Below, piece by piece: positions 1-13,546 of a DNA stretch of 64,000 nt. The stretch spans positions 51,509-115,508 of the forward strand of contig VTPC01090556.1 in NCBI GenBank assembly GCA_011009095.1, written 5' to 3'. Position numbers and translations under genes: made by a program. The stretch's first letter is position 1; each line of letters opens with the position of its first letter. This stretch comes from Ignelater luminosus (Eukaryota > Arthropoda > Insecta > Coleoptera > Elateridae). The notes under the pieces were generated by a model. That model ran no database searches, had not been told where the DNA came from, and worked only from the letters and a program-made list of their open reading frames with translations.

Positions 1-154
1 CATCTTCTCGGCCCCCTGAGAACATTTTGTACCACCGATAAACGTTGCTTCGGTCCAAGGTAGCTTCACCATATGTCACAGTCAACATTCGGAATGCGTC
101 CGCGCACTTAATTTTGTTTTTCACACAAAATTTGATACAGATTCTTTGATCCAT
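1..154 (-). CDS. Mariner-like transposase, N-terminal 51 codons (partial)
   Basis: Partial reading frame starting at the ATG complementary to 152-154 and running off the left edge, with no stop in the 51 visible codons. The protein begins MDQRICIKFCVKNK and includes NVYRWYKMF, which resembles the first helix-turn-helix of mariner transposases that binds the terminal repeat. In such proteins a second HTH and a DDD catalytic domain follow, but these would be outside the window. The start is the first ATG after the terminal repeat and has the leader length expected for mariner elements. The visible part shows no damage. Family assignment is by motif recognition. Confidence 0.78.
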   Translation of the reverse strand, partial: MDQRICIKFCVKNKIKCADAFRMLTVTYGEATLDRSNVYRWYKMFSGGRED

Positions 155-360
155 TTTTTGGAAAAGGCAAAAATCGAAAACGAGCCAAAACACGTCCAAG
201 CAAAACAGCTGTCAAAAATTAACTGAACATTCAAAATGGCCGAACTTGTCGCCATAAGTGAGGGACGTGAGTACCAACATAACGCCACAAAAAAATTAAA
301 AATCGAATATACGTAACCCGCGGAAATTCAAAATTCGCGATACTTTTTGAACAGACCTCG
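1..360 (-). mobile_element. Mariner-like element, 5' end, cut by window edge
   Basis: Left window edge to 360 holds the 5' end of a mariner-like DNA transposon read on the minus strand. The outer end at 360 is followed by a TA dinucleotide (361-362), the usual target site of this superfamily. Read inward on the minus strand it begins CGAGGTCTGTTCAAAAAGTA, a terminal-repeat-like sequence. About 180 bp of untranslated leader separate this end from the transposase start at 154. The other terminal repeat lies outside the window, so completeness cannot be judged. Confidence 0.8.
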
Positions 361-362
361 TA

Positions 363-3300
363 TATCCGAAGAAATAGGGCCTAATTCTTTTAAAATAGCA
401 GATTTGGTGATAGATCTATTTTGCTGCTGATTCTTTGGTTTAACTACTATAGTAGCTTAGGGAGTAGCGAGTTTCAATGCGTAATTGACGTTCAGAAGTA
501 TGAATAATTAAATTTGCAATTTTTTCGACAGCTGTGCTTAAGAAAGAGAGTTTAAATATTCTAAAACTGTCTTTCATTTAATTGTTCATTTAGAGAGTTA
601 ACTACATTGCTTAACTTCTTTTTCAGAAATTCTAGTAATCGATTTCGTTAATGTGAAGAGAATTACTAATAAAATCTATACATATTCAAATTAGTCCAAT
701 GTTTCCTTTCAAGAGGGTTGGAAGAGAAACTACCGCTGCACAGACAGCAAGACGATGGCGGTAGCATGTTATTAAAACTTTAAAACAAAATGAACAGATA
801 AATAAATGAACAAATAGCATAGTCTGTTGACTTTTTATCGTCATTTTTGATATACTGTTTTACAAGTGTAAGTTTTAGAGACATAACGTGATACCATGCT
901 GACAATAAAGCTGAGATGGCTATTTTAAAAATAACTGATTTATATAGAAGTTTCGTCACTTCTTCTTACAGTTGGAAAGTAGGAATGTTTCTCACTACCT
1001 GCATACGCCTATAAGTAACTACCCATTACTAGATAGTGATCGTTTGATATGCATATAAAATTTTAATTAAAATGTTAATTAGGAGTAGTTTTAATATTAT
1101 GTCACGAGATACATAATATTATGGCTTTCATGTTCAATTGACTTTTCGAAAATAATTGAGTGTATTGCGTTTATAGTTAATATGGTATTAGATCAAAGCG
1201 AGCAAATTATACATTATTAACCAAATACATCTGATATGAATTATGTCATTTCTTGTAACCTAAATACATTTATAGTTTAACAAATATAATAGCACGTACG
1301 TATCTAAAACGCAACATGATTATTGCTTTTATGCTCAGACGAAGTTGATCAATCGAGCTGCAAAATTAACCTACCTTAATATGTATGTAATTAATACCTT
1401 TACAATTTGGACTGACTGTGTATTATAAATTCTCTACTTTTATTTTACGCAACCATTTATAGTAGTAATTAGTGTTCCTATAATTTTCTACTTTAATGCG
1501 TAATTGAAATACATATTACTTCTTGTTCTTTTATAGATTTGGTTTTAAGTTAAGTATGCGATTGGTAACCTTTGTTCTATAAGCAACCTGAAACGTCTGG
1601 TGTTTATTCATGTAATATAAACTTATTATTATGTGATAATTCTAGTTATTTTATATAGCATAGTTCACACTGACTGAAAGATGCATTTAGTATTTTATGG
1701 TGAGCAATAAATAAAACTTGACAAGGGCTTAAAAATTTATTAAAAGTATAAAATTGCGGTGATTCCTACGGCGCGCTTGATAAACAACTGTTTTAAAATA
1801 TTAATAATAGAAGAATGAAGGAAATAGGGCTGTTCGAAAGTGTAGCGAACCTACCACAGATGCTGTTTTAATAATGCTTTTTATTAGGTTTGCTTAATTT
1901 AAAGCGGTATTTGTGTTACCTCAGCGGGGATTAGACACATTACCACAGCGTAGTAATTTCATTAGCACACATCCCACCCCCTTACAATAAATACTAGAGA
2001 ACTCCGTGTTGATGTTGTTACGATGCGTACACTGCAATTATGGTATATAATACTAATAATATGTAACTGTTGTTAAATTTAGACGATGTACCTCCTAACT
2101 TTGCTTCTGAAAGGTGTCTGAACACGTACTTCGTACTACTTCATTCAACACCTAAATGTATCTTGTTTTATGTTAAGGTATTAACTGCAATCTATCCTTA
2201 ATATACTATAGAAATAAACACTTTAAAACAATTTATAACAAAGTATCAAGAGCACAAAAATTTTTTCAGATAGTATGTTTTTTTTCGGGAAACATTTGCT
2301 GGAGTTGTAACGTATCCTTGCGTTACAGGGATACTTGCTTTAGATTAACTAAGACACTTATTGTCTTAGGCCAGCTAGACTCAGATGGTGGCCTTGAGCG
2401 TATAGAAGAATGTTATAGACACAATGAACTGCAACATAATTAGTAAATACGTATATTCCAAAGACAAAATCCAAAAATTTTTGAACGGGCGCCTATATAA
2501 GCATATACAAAACCAAATAATTAGGAAGCATAAATGTATAATACTTCAAATAGCAAAATCTCCTTAAACATTTCGAGACTTAATTATAAATATGAAGAAA
2601 TCTAGGTATAAATTCAATGGTGAAATTGTAGTATTAATAATAACTCTCAATAAAAATAAAACTTAGAAAAATATAGAATTTTTTATTTACATTAGCTACA
2701 TTACTTTCAATAGCTTTATCCCATAAGAGAACAAATCTCGGAATAACAAAACATTTGTAATTTAACAATCGAGATCTATAACAATTAAATTAATTTAAAA
2801 AAATATTAAACAACGAGCAAATCCAAATAATGCAGAAAATTTGAAAAAAGTAAATTAAAAAAAAAGTTGCCACAATTAAAACTAAGCGTAAAGGAAGAAC
2901 AGTCTTAAGAAGGTTAATCAGAAAAACTTATTACAAAAGAAATCTGATGATCAACAGCTATGTATCAATAGAAATCCTACAACAACCAATAAATCGCAAA
3001 AGAAACATTCTTGAGACTCATAATAATTAAAACTTCTTAATGAAATGAGATAAAGATTAGAAATTCAGTAAGTAAACAGCCTGTACATAATCCAGCATAG
3101 GAGCTTGGCATAATAAAATTTGGCTGATTGAGAATGAAACCTGAAACCACGAAGAAGCTGATGTGCTTTTCCTAATCAGAAAAGACAACTAAATCTTATC
3201 TGGATTCAGAGATGGAACATCTTCCAGGTAAAAAGCCCCAAGTCTTTGAGGTTTCTTAAACAGTATGTAAAACGAAACTCTCAAGAGAGTTAAACTCACT

Positions 3301-4430
3301 ATTAAGCAGCACTGAAAGCATAAAAAAAATTGTCACCAGGTAGACTCGCGTGCTGGTGGGAGAGAAAAGTGTCCCACAACACAACCAAATAATAACGTAG
3401 CACTACTTCCAGTCCCCTGCCGGTCTCCCCAAAAACTCAACCCCGAGCCGTGCTTTACGTTTACCACTGGTAGAGCAATTTTAGGAATTGCTGGGAGAAA
3501 AACTTATTTTAAATCTTTAAAAAAACCTTTAAGAAAGTTGTAATTACTAAATCTTAAAATTGAGATGCTACAACAGAAATCCAAAAAACTAGGCGCTAGA
3601 AAAAAAATCGCACGATGAAGTATAAATGAATACAAAAGAGATTTTGTATATATACATATTTTGTGATGTTATTGAATAAATTCCTAAGGAGAATTTTCTA
3701 AAATTGATCACAAGATTTATTAATTAGTTTTTTTTTTATTAAATAGTTTCATACAAGAACAAGACTCGCAATATGGCGTCGAATTGGGTACAATTTGCAA
3801 TTCTGATACTCGACGATACTTTTAAAACTTTGTATTAAATACGCTAGCTCTCAACTGGGTACCCATTTTGGCTTTCTTCATATTTATCATTATTTTCTGA
3901 ATTAGGATAATTCAAATAAAACTGCAGTAACAGTTTTTCAGCCCAGATATTAACCGACGACGCTTGAAGAAAACTCGTTTTATTGATTTCAGTTAGTAGT
4001 TTCAGCAAAAACTAAATATTTGTTTGTGTATCCTCTAAATCCCTGAAGAAATCATAAAGCAATCTTTACAACAATTGTAATGTTATTTTAAAATTCGCAC
4101 TAAATCCGCCCCTGTCTTTCAATTTCGTTCAGGTATTTGTTTTCCTGACGCGTAATATTTAAATTATTTCATTCTATAAACGAATGTTTGTTACAATGTT
4201 ATTTTAAAGAATTGATAACTTTGTGGTCTCGACTTCTGGGCTCCGGTAGACGTGCCTTTTGCTATTTTCCAATATAAAATCCTGGAATCTTAGTCGCAAA
4301 AATTGGAGTTACACAGTCTCGATTGAGTCAGGTTCAAGCTGGTAAATCTACGAAGTGGAATTTTCCATTGTCTTATAAGAATAACTACATTTTAACCTGT
4401 TAGGTCGTGTATCTGACTTTTCAACCCCAC
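363..4430. other. AT-rich stretch without recognisable gene
   Basis: I see no open frame, RNA gene or known element. Two small adjacent hairpins lie near 2309-2356 (arms GTATCC/GGATAC and AAGACA/TGTCTT). A less AT-rich patch at about 3340-3480 might be an old repeat, but I could not match it to a family. Confidence 0.5.
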
Positions 4431-6676
4431 TCCAGTAAGTACACATTGCGCAATAGGAGACGCAGAGAGAATAGGCAGTACGATAAGAGCTGCGTACTCG
4501 AACCAACGTACGGGGATAATTTTCGGCGTACCCTTACAAATCCGAAGTGGTTACAAACCGAATTTAATTGAAGCGATTCTCTTAGTAAAAGAGAGATCGG
4601 ACTCGAGAAATCTTATTTCGTCGGGTCTTTGTCGTGTTATTCACGGAGGAAAGCCGGTTTGTTTACCGAAAAGCGGTGCTTTGAAAACTTTGTTATTGAG
4701 GAAGCGTTTTTGCTTCAATTATAGTTACGCTGGTATTTCCCAGGAAATAAAACTTGTAGAGGGTAGAAACGCAACAATTTTGGTCCCGTTGGTGCAACGT
4801 TAAAGGGTCTGTCGAGAACAGAAACTTCCCGCCCCGTAAAGCGTCGACCTGTGTGTGTTACATCTTGGAAGCTCCGTGAACCAAATGGGTTAAGTAAATT
4901 TAAACAGCGTTTGAGACTCAAAGTGGTTTTAGTTATTTTTAAAGTTTGTGTATAAACACTTGGATTTTGTTCTTGTGTTTCTTGGTCAAAGTTAATAAAA
5001 GTGAGTGTTCTCTGGAATCTAAGTTTCCTTGAACATTGGTGGGATCTGGCTAGAACGTGGAATTTTGCATCGGATATCACTTCGTTAGGGAATCAGAAAC
5101 CTGCACATATCACCTGGAAGAAACATTGCCGTTATAGTAAGAAAGACCTGTTTTGTTTTGTTATTTGAGTTTTAATTATTGTTTCATTTGATAAAAGACT
5201 AGGAGAACGTGGAATTTGTGAAATATTCCATACGAAAACCTTGCTTAGGCAAGATTAGTTTCGATTTTCTCATTGAATTATAATATTTACGAGTAATATT
5301 TTTAACTAATTTGTAACAGGAACGTTCCCAGGTAATTTTAGCTGGTGTTTGTTAAATTATTGCAACATAATTAATAACTTTTGACTACTGTTTTTCTTTG
5401 TTATTAGATATAAAGTTTATTTGTTGCTATTTCAAAATTCATTGTCAGCTTTATCTTGTTTTAACTGGTTTAATATTTAGTTTTTGGCCTTTTGTTCCAT
5501 CTTATGAAATTTTAACGTAACAGAATCTTTTCTTTTTGTGTTTATTGTAATAACTTGTTTTTATTGTTATTTTCTCATTATTTCTTTATCAACTTTGTTC
5601 TCCAGTGAAGAAACTACTTCATACCATTTATTGATATTCTTTTGTAGTGTTATTTTGTTTTTTATATTCTTGTTTGTGTGTGTTTAATCTATTTTTATTA
5701 TTGCTTTAATAAATGTAAGAAAGGTCGATTATTTACAGTTTGTTTTTTTTGTAAGTGGATCTCTGGTCCAGACAAGCAGCGTTAATTTCGTTACTTTGTT
5801 CGTTTGGCTGTTAAAAAGCACGGTGGTGCTTAGTCTAAATTTCAATTAAAGGTCTGATACCTTTGTTCAAGAGAGAAGTAAATATTAAACTGGTATTTCT
5901 TTCTTGGATCTTTTTTTTTGAAAAAGAAGGAAGTCTTCAGAGGACTTCCTTGTCAAAATTGATTAAGACGAATCACGTGTTTATACAGTTTTTTTATTTG
6001 GTGTTGAATCTCAATCGTGAAACGTTGAAGCGAGTTTTAATAAAGCTTCCACGAAGTAAGTTACACACAGGGTGAGGTTTCGCAAGAAGCCTATATACAG
6101 GGTGTCGGATTCACGAGTAGTCGCGTGACCGACCATCAGAACCCTTTGATCTACGACTGCTGGCGCCATCTTTTGTGAACATCTATCAGTTAATAAGAGT
6201 TTTTGAAATCGGTGAGCTTCTCTTTGTGCGGCTAGGTAACTTCATTTGAAAATCCACCCCATCTGCGGCATGAGCTACGGGATTTAACATCTACCATTGG
6301 GCTGGACGGGACTTGTGCATACTTTTGAGCATCTTCCCGTTACACAATTACTGCAGGTATGGTTTCAGAGCGAGATTTGGCAAACCCATCTATCTAACTA
6401 TCTTTTTTTGAACCTCCGTGCCCATAAAAATGTCCAAACTGCTCATGTTTTTCGAATTGTTTAGCTTGTTGGGTATAGGTTAATGTATTTAAACCGATGA
6501 ATTTTTCCTTACTAGCAGTTACAGTTTTCTAAGTCAGAAAATTTTCAATGTTGTTTGATGAGGGGTGCAAAAGCGCTGTTTAGGGTATCAGTTAAATAAG
6601 AACTGCAGTTTTCCTGTATCAACTTTTTTATTCAGAAATGTTTGAAATTGTTAAATGTCGAATTAAGATTAAGGGT
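4431..6676. other. Unassigned region, CpG-richer at 4440-5110
   Basis: The part at 4440-5110 is visibly richer in G+C and CpG than its surroundings. It could be a former LTR, a 5' exon or a promoter, but there is no splice-supported frame or PBS that I trust. A perfect 9-bp-arm palindrome (AAGGAAGTC/GACTTCCTT) lies at 5927-5951. Two CAGGGTG motifs lie at 6063-6074 and 6093-6106. The open frames here have no protein-like features. Confidence 0.4.
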
Positions 6677-7638
6677 ACACAGAAAAAAAGTTGCAGTTAA
6701 AAGTTCTCCAATTGGAGTGATACCTACTACAATCGGTAGTAAATATAGTGACAGCAACAGGCTGTGGTATATTTTACCAAGCAATTGTAGTAACTGGTAG
6801 AATGTAAATTATACTACAAATTGTTGTAAAACATTAACTACATTTTGTAGTAAAAATTGCACAGGTACTACAGTAGAACATAGTTTCGTTAGAAGTGTTA
6901 ATTTTACAGTTCTGCTGGTAAAAATAAATAGTTTAAAAGTTAATTTTACACTAAATTCTATGTAAATATGACGTTTAATTACTGTTGAATAATACGGCTT
7001 TGTAAAGCTTACTAAATACTGTGTAATAATTACAATTTTACTTGACTAGAGTGCTTTTTTATACAACTCTGAACGCTATTTTAACAAGTAGACATCTATC
7101 ATAAACAAAGGACAACGATCCATTAGATTCATTTATTGTGTCTCCCACAAATAAAAATTCGTACAAGCATTAACTAAACATACGTCGCAACGATCGTTTC
7201 GTCTTTGTTTGGACCCCTCAGTGAAGGATAATGCAAGTCAATGCTTTCCGCTTCACACTGGTTATATACTAATCAAGTATAACATTTAACAGCATGAGAA
7301 TACTAAGGCGCCATCTAATAACACCGCCCAAACATAAGAACGGCTGACCCCACTCGTCGATTCTAACTAATGCTTGTGTAAAATTAACTAATGCTTGTGT
7401 AAAGCACATACGTATTATTTTGCTTGGTAAATTCAACCATATTGTAAAAGTAAAAAGTACAGCAATGTAGTAAAATTTACTAAAAAGTTTTTTCTACAAT
7501 AAAACATTAAAATTTACTATTGCTGTAGTAGAGAATAGGTTAGACATAGTGTAGTATTTACTGCAATTGAGGTGTTTTCAACGACAGCATTTTTACTACA
7601 ACGATTTTGTAATTTTAATCACAGTTGTTTTTCTGTGT
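6677..7638. mobile_element. Non-autonomous inverted-repeat element (962 bp)
   Basis: The left end reads ACACAGAAAAAAAGTTGCAG. The right end, read on the other strand, reads ACACAGAAAAACAACTG, giving imperfect terminal inverted repeats of about 30 bp. The interior is dense in short TAGTAA/TTACTA and TACTAC motifs in both orientations, like the subterminal repeats that transposases bind. A 21-bp direct duplication (taactaatgcttgtgtaaaa) lies at about 7367-7409. There is no coding frame, so the element would depend on another transposase. No convincing target-site duplication is visible, so the superfamily is unknown. Confidence 0.6.
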
Positions 7639-10600
7639 AAATAGGTTCAGTTTTAAATTTTCTTGAAGAACAGCATCTGTAATATATGAATAGTCATATT
7701 AAAAAAGCACCGCTTTTGAGGTTAAATCTTGATATTCTCTTAATAAAATTGCATTGTCTTGCATAATCTTATACCTACAATATTTGCTGGTGAGGGAGAA
7801 ACTTTGAGGCACCAGATCACGAGTTGTTATCCTTAAAGTCTAAACACTCAAGTCCACAACCTTACTAGCAATATTCGTTTCTTTTTTGAAATTTTATGGC
7901 GGCAGGGAATTAAAGTTATTAATTGTTTATAGTTTTAAAGATAGAAATTAGGTTAACGGTTTGTCTCCAACGAAGTACTATTGGGATCAGCTGGATCAAG
8001 CGTTGAGACATAAAAGTGAATTAGAAGAATCTAAAAGTTGCAAAATGAACAAGAACAATAGAACTTTTGTTATATAGTTTTTGTTGAATTTTTTACTTTT
8101 TTAGTTTTATTTATTTGAGAAAGTTAAAAGCCAATTTACCCGGTGAATATAGCCCGTCATTATATAAATTTTACAGGATGTAAATAAAACGGAGCAAAAA
8201 CAGTATACAAAGCATAAGCATGTATCTTTAAAATGTTTACCAGGTATATTATAGGTTTGTAATCTAATTGGTATAGCTTCTGTGGATAGATACTGATTTG
8301 GGAAATCTAAATCCAACAATTATCAACAATTTATAAATATAAATATGAAAAGGCCAGAGAGGTATCTTTAGTGGTATGTTATACTATTTTCACATAGTAA
8401 TTTATTTGTTTTAGAGTAGTACACTATGAATCTTTAATTATTACTTAATTAATTATGATCAAGGTATGCTTTCCTTCTTTATTAATTATTAGCAATCCAG
8501 TTACTGTTTGAACGTTCGGTACAGATTCCAGAATCAATATAATTAACATAGAAATGAGGATAGGTAGGAAGGTTAAGAAATTAAATAAAATTAAAAATCA
8601 TGTTTCACGATATCAAATCTTTCTCAAATTTCTGTAATAGAAAGGAATAAACATTTTTCTTTACTTCGTAATACCTAATTTAATTTGCTAATGCTCTTAA
8701 AGCGAAGTATTTTATTGTATTACCTATACAAACCCACGCATTAGCGCTGTCTTTTTTGCTAATGAATAATGATAATTAAATCAAAATCTAGAAACCTCAC
8801 AAAATTTTCTTAAATTTATTTCAGTTTTATACATTCTTCTTTATTTATAGAGAGAATTAGCTACTAATTAACGTAGTATCTAATTATGCTACATTTATTG
8901 ATAAAACAGCTGACGTAAGAATTTTTCAACTTACATTATTTTAAATACAATTTATGTGCGAAGATCATTTCTGAAGGTCTTCTTACATTTCCAATAAATT
9001 TATAAAGAGAATTTCAAGATGATGACAAATGCACAGAAATCTTAAAAGGACAACGGACAAGAGTTTCGCAAAGGTAACGTCGTATATCGTGCAATAAACA
9101 GACATTTTTACGAGTCTCCAATGCAATATTTTTTGCTGTTTGAAATATTATGCTTTATTACAACTGAAAGAATGACGTGTTTAGGTGTTGATATTCTATT
9201 ATGTATCTGCCCACTTGAGACTTAAGTTTGCTTATAAATTCTGAAATCTCAGCAAATTAACTTCAATAAAATTATAGCTTTAGTTATTTTGAAAACCATA
9301 ATTCTTTCTGTAGAACACTTTCTTAGATAATTTTGATTTATACAGCGTGTAACCTTCCAACTTACGCAATTTTGTTTAAAAGACGCGACTTTAAGGCAAT
9401 TTTTATACATACAGTGTGCGTGGGTTTCAAAGTTTTCCATTGAAATTTCGGAAAGTAAAAAAATTCTAATGTGCGTAGTGTTCGCTTTGTAGAGATTGTA
9501 CAACGAGACGCAACCAAGTCTGAAAACCACACATTTTATGATGTCACGATAGTATACTCTAATCGCAGCCATTTTGACTCCACTGATTAGAATTCCTTAA
9601 TGTAAACAATTTCCCTTAGTCTTTCGTCGAAATTCGCCATTTTCGTGACAACTAAATGTATGAAATGTGACCTGTTACATATATTTCACAGGGTACTATT
9701 ATTTGCGGATCATGTTTACATATTGAGTTAGTTGAAGAGAGTACCATTGAAATGAGAATGAAAGGTCATCTCCCACCAAACGTCCTGCATAGTTAGATAC
9801 TTAAGATAAATACTTCTTAGTAGCAAAATTATTCTTTTCTGGAGGAATAATAAATTTTGTTTTGATCGATTTTGGATGGTGAATCGGTGGTGGGCCATTG
9901 GGCGGTGTTAGGTATATTTCCTATCTTGTATACTACGTTCACTACGTGCCTGAAAGTAGGTGAGCTAGAACTAAATTCTTGTCATGACTTCTGAGAAGCT
10001 CTGCACTGAACGTGTTAGGTAAAGAGTACACTGAAAACTTTTACGGTAATAGATACTAAGGCGTGATCAATAAGTAAAAACATCTCAAGTATTTCTTTGA
10101 TATCTTGAACAAAGATGTTCCTCCAAATAATAAGAAAAGATCATTACGTAAAGATTTGAATTAATTAAAGAAATGAAAAATTGCAAAACACAAGTAAATG
10201 TCCGTTAAACAAAGACAATGAAAACAGCGAAGAAATTCCCAGTATTTTATTATAAATGTAAAAGATACATATATGAAAGATTGTGAAGGTGGAAGTCGGA
10301 AAAACAATATTTAACATGCAAGGAAGAGGTACTATGTCGTCGGAAGAAACCAAAAGGAAACCGATTTTAAAAGGTTCATGTAAGGAGAATGTGATCACAT
10401 ACAGTTACTCAAATATTAAAATAGGAAATGCAATCATCTCATTCAATATTTATTAAATAAAAAAGGAGGGTTTTCTTTACCGTATAATTATTTTAGCTTA
10501 GAAAAGAATTTTTTATTTGATTTTGTTGAATTTTTAGCTTAACCTATATATTGCCAAAGAATAATGCGAAGGATTTTATAATTTATTCATTTATATTTAA

Positions 10601-11765
10601 CAAATCTAACATTTTGAAAAATAATCATTTATAAAATTCAATATGAGAATATGTATAATCCAATCCGTTAAAAATTGTATTAGGCGAGTTTTAAAACTTT
10701 ACTACGCAGTAAAGAGACATCATAAAATCATTTGAATTTGCATAATAACATTAACGCAGTGTTTTAGTGTTAGTAATTACTGTTGGGAGTTTCCTAGTAG
10801 TATTGATTAGAAAATTACTAAGGAAGAAAAAATACAAAGCAGGAAATTAACTACCATTATGAGATTTTTAATTTAACTTTTTAAATTTTAAAATGTGAGT
10901 TTCAATTATATGATGCACAGTATTATCCAAACATTCCATTAACAGATGCCTTACAACATTTTTATAAATTGGACTGTTCTAATTTTTAATTGTTTATTAA
11001 TTCTATATATGTTTAAAAAGCGTGGATAAAAAGGAATTGTAAATTAAAACATTACCTTTTATTTAGTTCTTTCTTCCGATTATCTATTTCAAGGTATGCA
11101 AATAAAAATTTTCTACTTTCTTCTAACAGTTATATCTTTTCATCTTCTTTTCTGCAAGTCATAACTAATATTCTAAATTCGCTGTAGATTTTATGTTTTA
11201 TTAGGCTATCCTATTCTCTCTTCTTAATTACGACATACTAGTTTTTTTTAATAATAGGTTAGACATAAAATAAAGAATACAATATACCATAGTAGACATG
11301 GATCTTATTTAATGTAAGGCCTACTTGATTCTGATATTACAGAATAACACAATTGATTGATGGAATCGATAAACCAATAATGGGAGATTGTAAATTAATT
11401 TAAGTGAGTTAAGTTTGACATTATTTACCCACTGCGAAAATAAAAGGTTTTGCACAGGACAAATACAAAACTTCCTGAAATCTGCTCTAGTAGACTGCGT
11501 TAACCCAACTCTTACAAACTAATTGACGGTCGATCTTCTCACTTAAGACAGTAGTACATGTCATATTCGAATGCGGTACAAGAACAAAACACGAGTAAAG
11601 TACCTACGCAGAATTTCACTAAAAAACTTGAAACCGTAGCATTAAGCTCTAAGTAGAAATCAGAGACAGACAGTAGGACGTATTGCTTGATAGTTTACAC
11701 TAAATTGGTGATCATTTGACTTCAAAACCTAGTATACAAACTTCTATAGGATAAGATGGAACGTA
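7639..11765. other. AT-rich stretch without recognisable gene
   Basis: Only short open frames are present, without motifs or coding character. I see no RNA gene, terminal inverted repeats or transposase remnants here. Confidence 0.5.
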
Positions 11766-11977
11766 TTAATCGATAGGTGCGCACGGCACTATAGCAGTGC
11801 TGTATAATTTGGTAGAACTCATCAAATATTGTCTAGACGACAATCTTTCGCTAGGAGAACAATGTGAAGAGTAATACGTAACCAGAACCACATTAAATTG
11901 ATTAGTTACATAAAGACAGATAGAAAAATGTATGCTGTCAAATACAACAAGTGTATACAACAGTCAGAGTAATAACA

Positions 11978-12640
11978 TCACTTATTCATATAAACGTGTA
12001 CATAATATAAAAGGCAATAAAAACTAAACGTACGACGTTGCAATTCTATAAACTTACGCCTAACTTCCTCTTGGTAATCAAGATCACATATTATACGTAA
12101 GACTTTGCAGTCCAATATACATGAAGCTGCAGGTGCATTGCCCCACACAATCAGACCATAACCTATATGCGACACATTATTAGCGTATGGTAGATTGTTA
12201 ATATCAGATTTTTAATAACAAATACGTTGCGTAAAATTTTATTTGTCAAGGATCGATGTGTGCAGGCCAATTTAATTTTTGATCAAGAAAAATACCTAGA
12301 TAATTTACTTTATCTGTGGCTACACTACCCTCTACTGCCCTACTTGTAAAAATTATATTGACTGTTTTATTTTCATTTAAAGTAAGTTTATTTGTTTCAG
12401 CGCGTACCAGTAAGTTTGCATGTTCAACATTGTCTAAACATGTATTTGTAGTTAATAGATTAGTGTCATCAGCAAAGTGTGACATTATAACATTTACATT
12501 GTCAGAAATCTCGTTAAAATCGTTATTGTAAATTTTAAGAAAGGCAGGTTTAAGAACCGACCCCTGTGGTACGCCGCTGTTGGTTACCAACATATTTAAC
12601 TTGGTACCGTTTTAAAACACATATTGTGTATTATGCATTT
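11978..12640 (-). pseudogene. LINE reverse transcriptase fragment (Jockey-like), broken
   Basis: Minus-strand remnant of a non-LTR retrotransposon polymerase. At 12246-12593 the frame contains SGVPQGSVL (RT motif B region) and HFADDTNLL, the F/YADD box with the two catalytic aspartates, then NENKTVNI and NYLGIFLD. Upstream, NGTKLN precedes the motif after a stop codon near 12620. A second piece at 11978-12175 reads IGYGLIVWGNAP and RIICDLDYQEE, the usual C-terminal thumb region, in another frame, so some sequence between them is lost. The open frame at 11766-11960 may be a further decayed tail. No endonuclease domain remains. The fragment is 5' truncated and certainly dead. Confidence 0.75.
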
Positions 12641-13197
12641 GTAATTTTTTTATTAAAATGGAATAAGAAGAAAAAAGTTCTAATTGAGTAATTATTATGT
12701 TTTTTTTTCTAAATACAATACCTTATTAAAAATCTTTTTGACAATTTATACAGAAAACGTTTTTTTCTGCAGTTACAATGCAAGAAAATACTGATTTAGT
12801 CAAAGTGATCCGATGTTTGTGGAATTTTGCATATAGTCATAATTTCATATTTTGAACAACTTTTCTTAATAACATTTTGCCGTATTATTGACCGAAATGG
12901 CACTTTGCTTCAACATAAAATAACTTTCTTCTTGGATTTTAAAAACTAAAAATGTGCTTGAAATTTTTTTCAGACCAAGCAGGCCGGGATCCCAAAACAT
13001 CATAACGAAATTCAAGAATTTTTGGTCAATTATACCTATAGTGAAGTCAATCCGGGAACACACTGTATAACATGTCCTGTAAAGTTACGGTAACATGGCA
13101 ACAGACCAACAGACAGACGGAATGTACGAATTCAGATACGAATTTTTTTTAATTTCGTCGATAAAACAAATAAATAAATAAAATAATTTCCATTTTC
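12641..13197. other. Unassigned AT-rich stretch
   Basis: No gene seen. A slightly GC-richer part at about 12950-13110 looks like an old dispersed repeat, but I cannot name it. Confidence 0.4.
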
Positions 13198-13546
13198 GGG
13201 TTTTCCAATAAGAGGTGTTATTTTGATATTCAAAGAAAAGTGCCATTTTTTAATATAAATGATCGGATGTTTATTTCATTATAAAGAGGAAGGTATGCCG
13301 TTAATAGTGGAAAATAACATCAGGCAAATGACCACCACGACCACGCTTACAGGACAATACCCTTTTCGTGAAATTTTCCATAACCAAATCGCAAAGTGGC
13401 TGCCCTATGTCCTCGATAGCCTCACGAATTCCATCTTTGAGGTCTTGAATCGACGCTGGGCAGCTGGCGTAGACCTTCTCTTTCACGTGGCCCCAAAGAA
13501 AGAAGTCGCAAGGTGTTAAATCACAAGATCTCGGTGGCCAATTGTG
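13198..13546 (-). mobile_element. 3' end of a DUF4817-type Tc1/mariner element, truncated copy
   Basis: This stretch is almost identical to 14001-14354 and holds the 3' terminal repeat and transposase C-terminus of the same element family. Its minus-strand frame (stop complementary to 13301-13303) reads WPPRSCDLTPCDFFLWGHV, the region of the third catalytic aspartate, then continues to GGHLPDVIFHY. The element stops abruptly at about 13546, where a dispersed repeat begins. Its outer end lacks the TA-AAGGG boundary seen in the second copy. Differences from that copy (for example cagctggcg against tgttggcg) show that these are two separate copies, not one read twice. Confidence 0.8.

Noticed and set aside
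4715..5080. 121-codon open frame on the minus strand
   Set aside because: No domain, poor amino-acid pattern, no splice or promoter context; explained by the higher GC of this patch.
6359..6382. tggtttcagagcgagattt resembles the initiator-tRNA primer binding site of copia-type elements
   Set aside because: It matches the plant form with three mismatches rather than an insect tRNA, and no LTR borders it.
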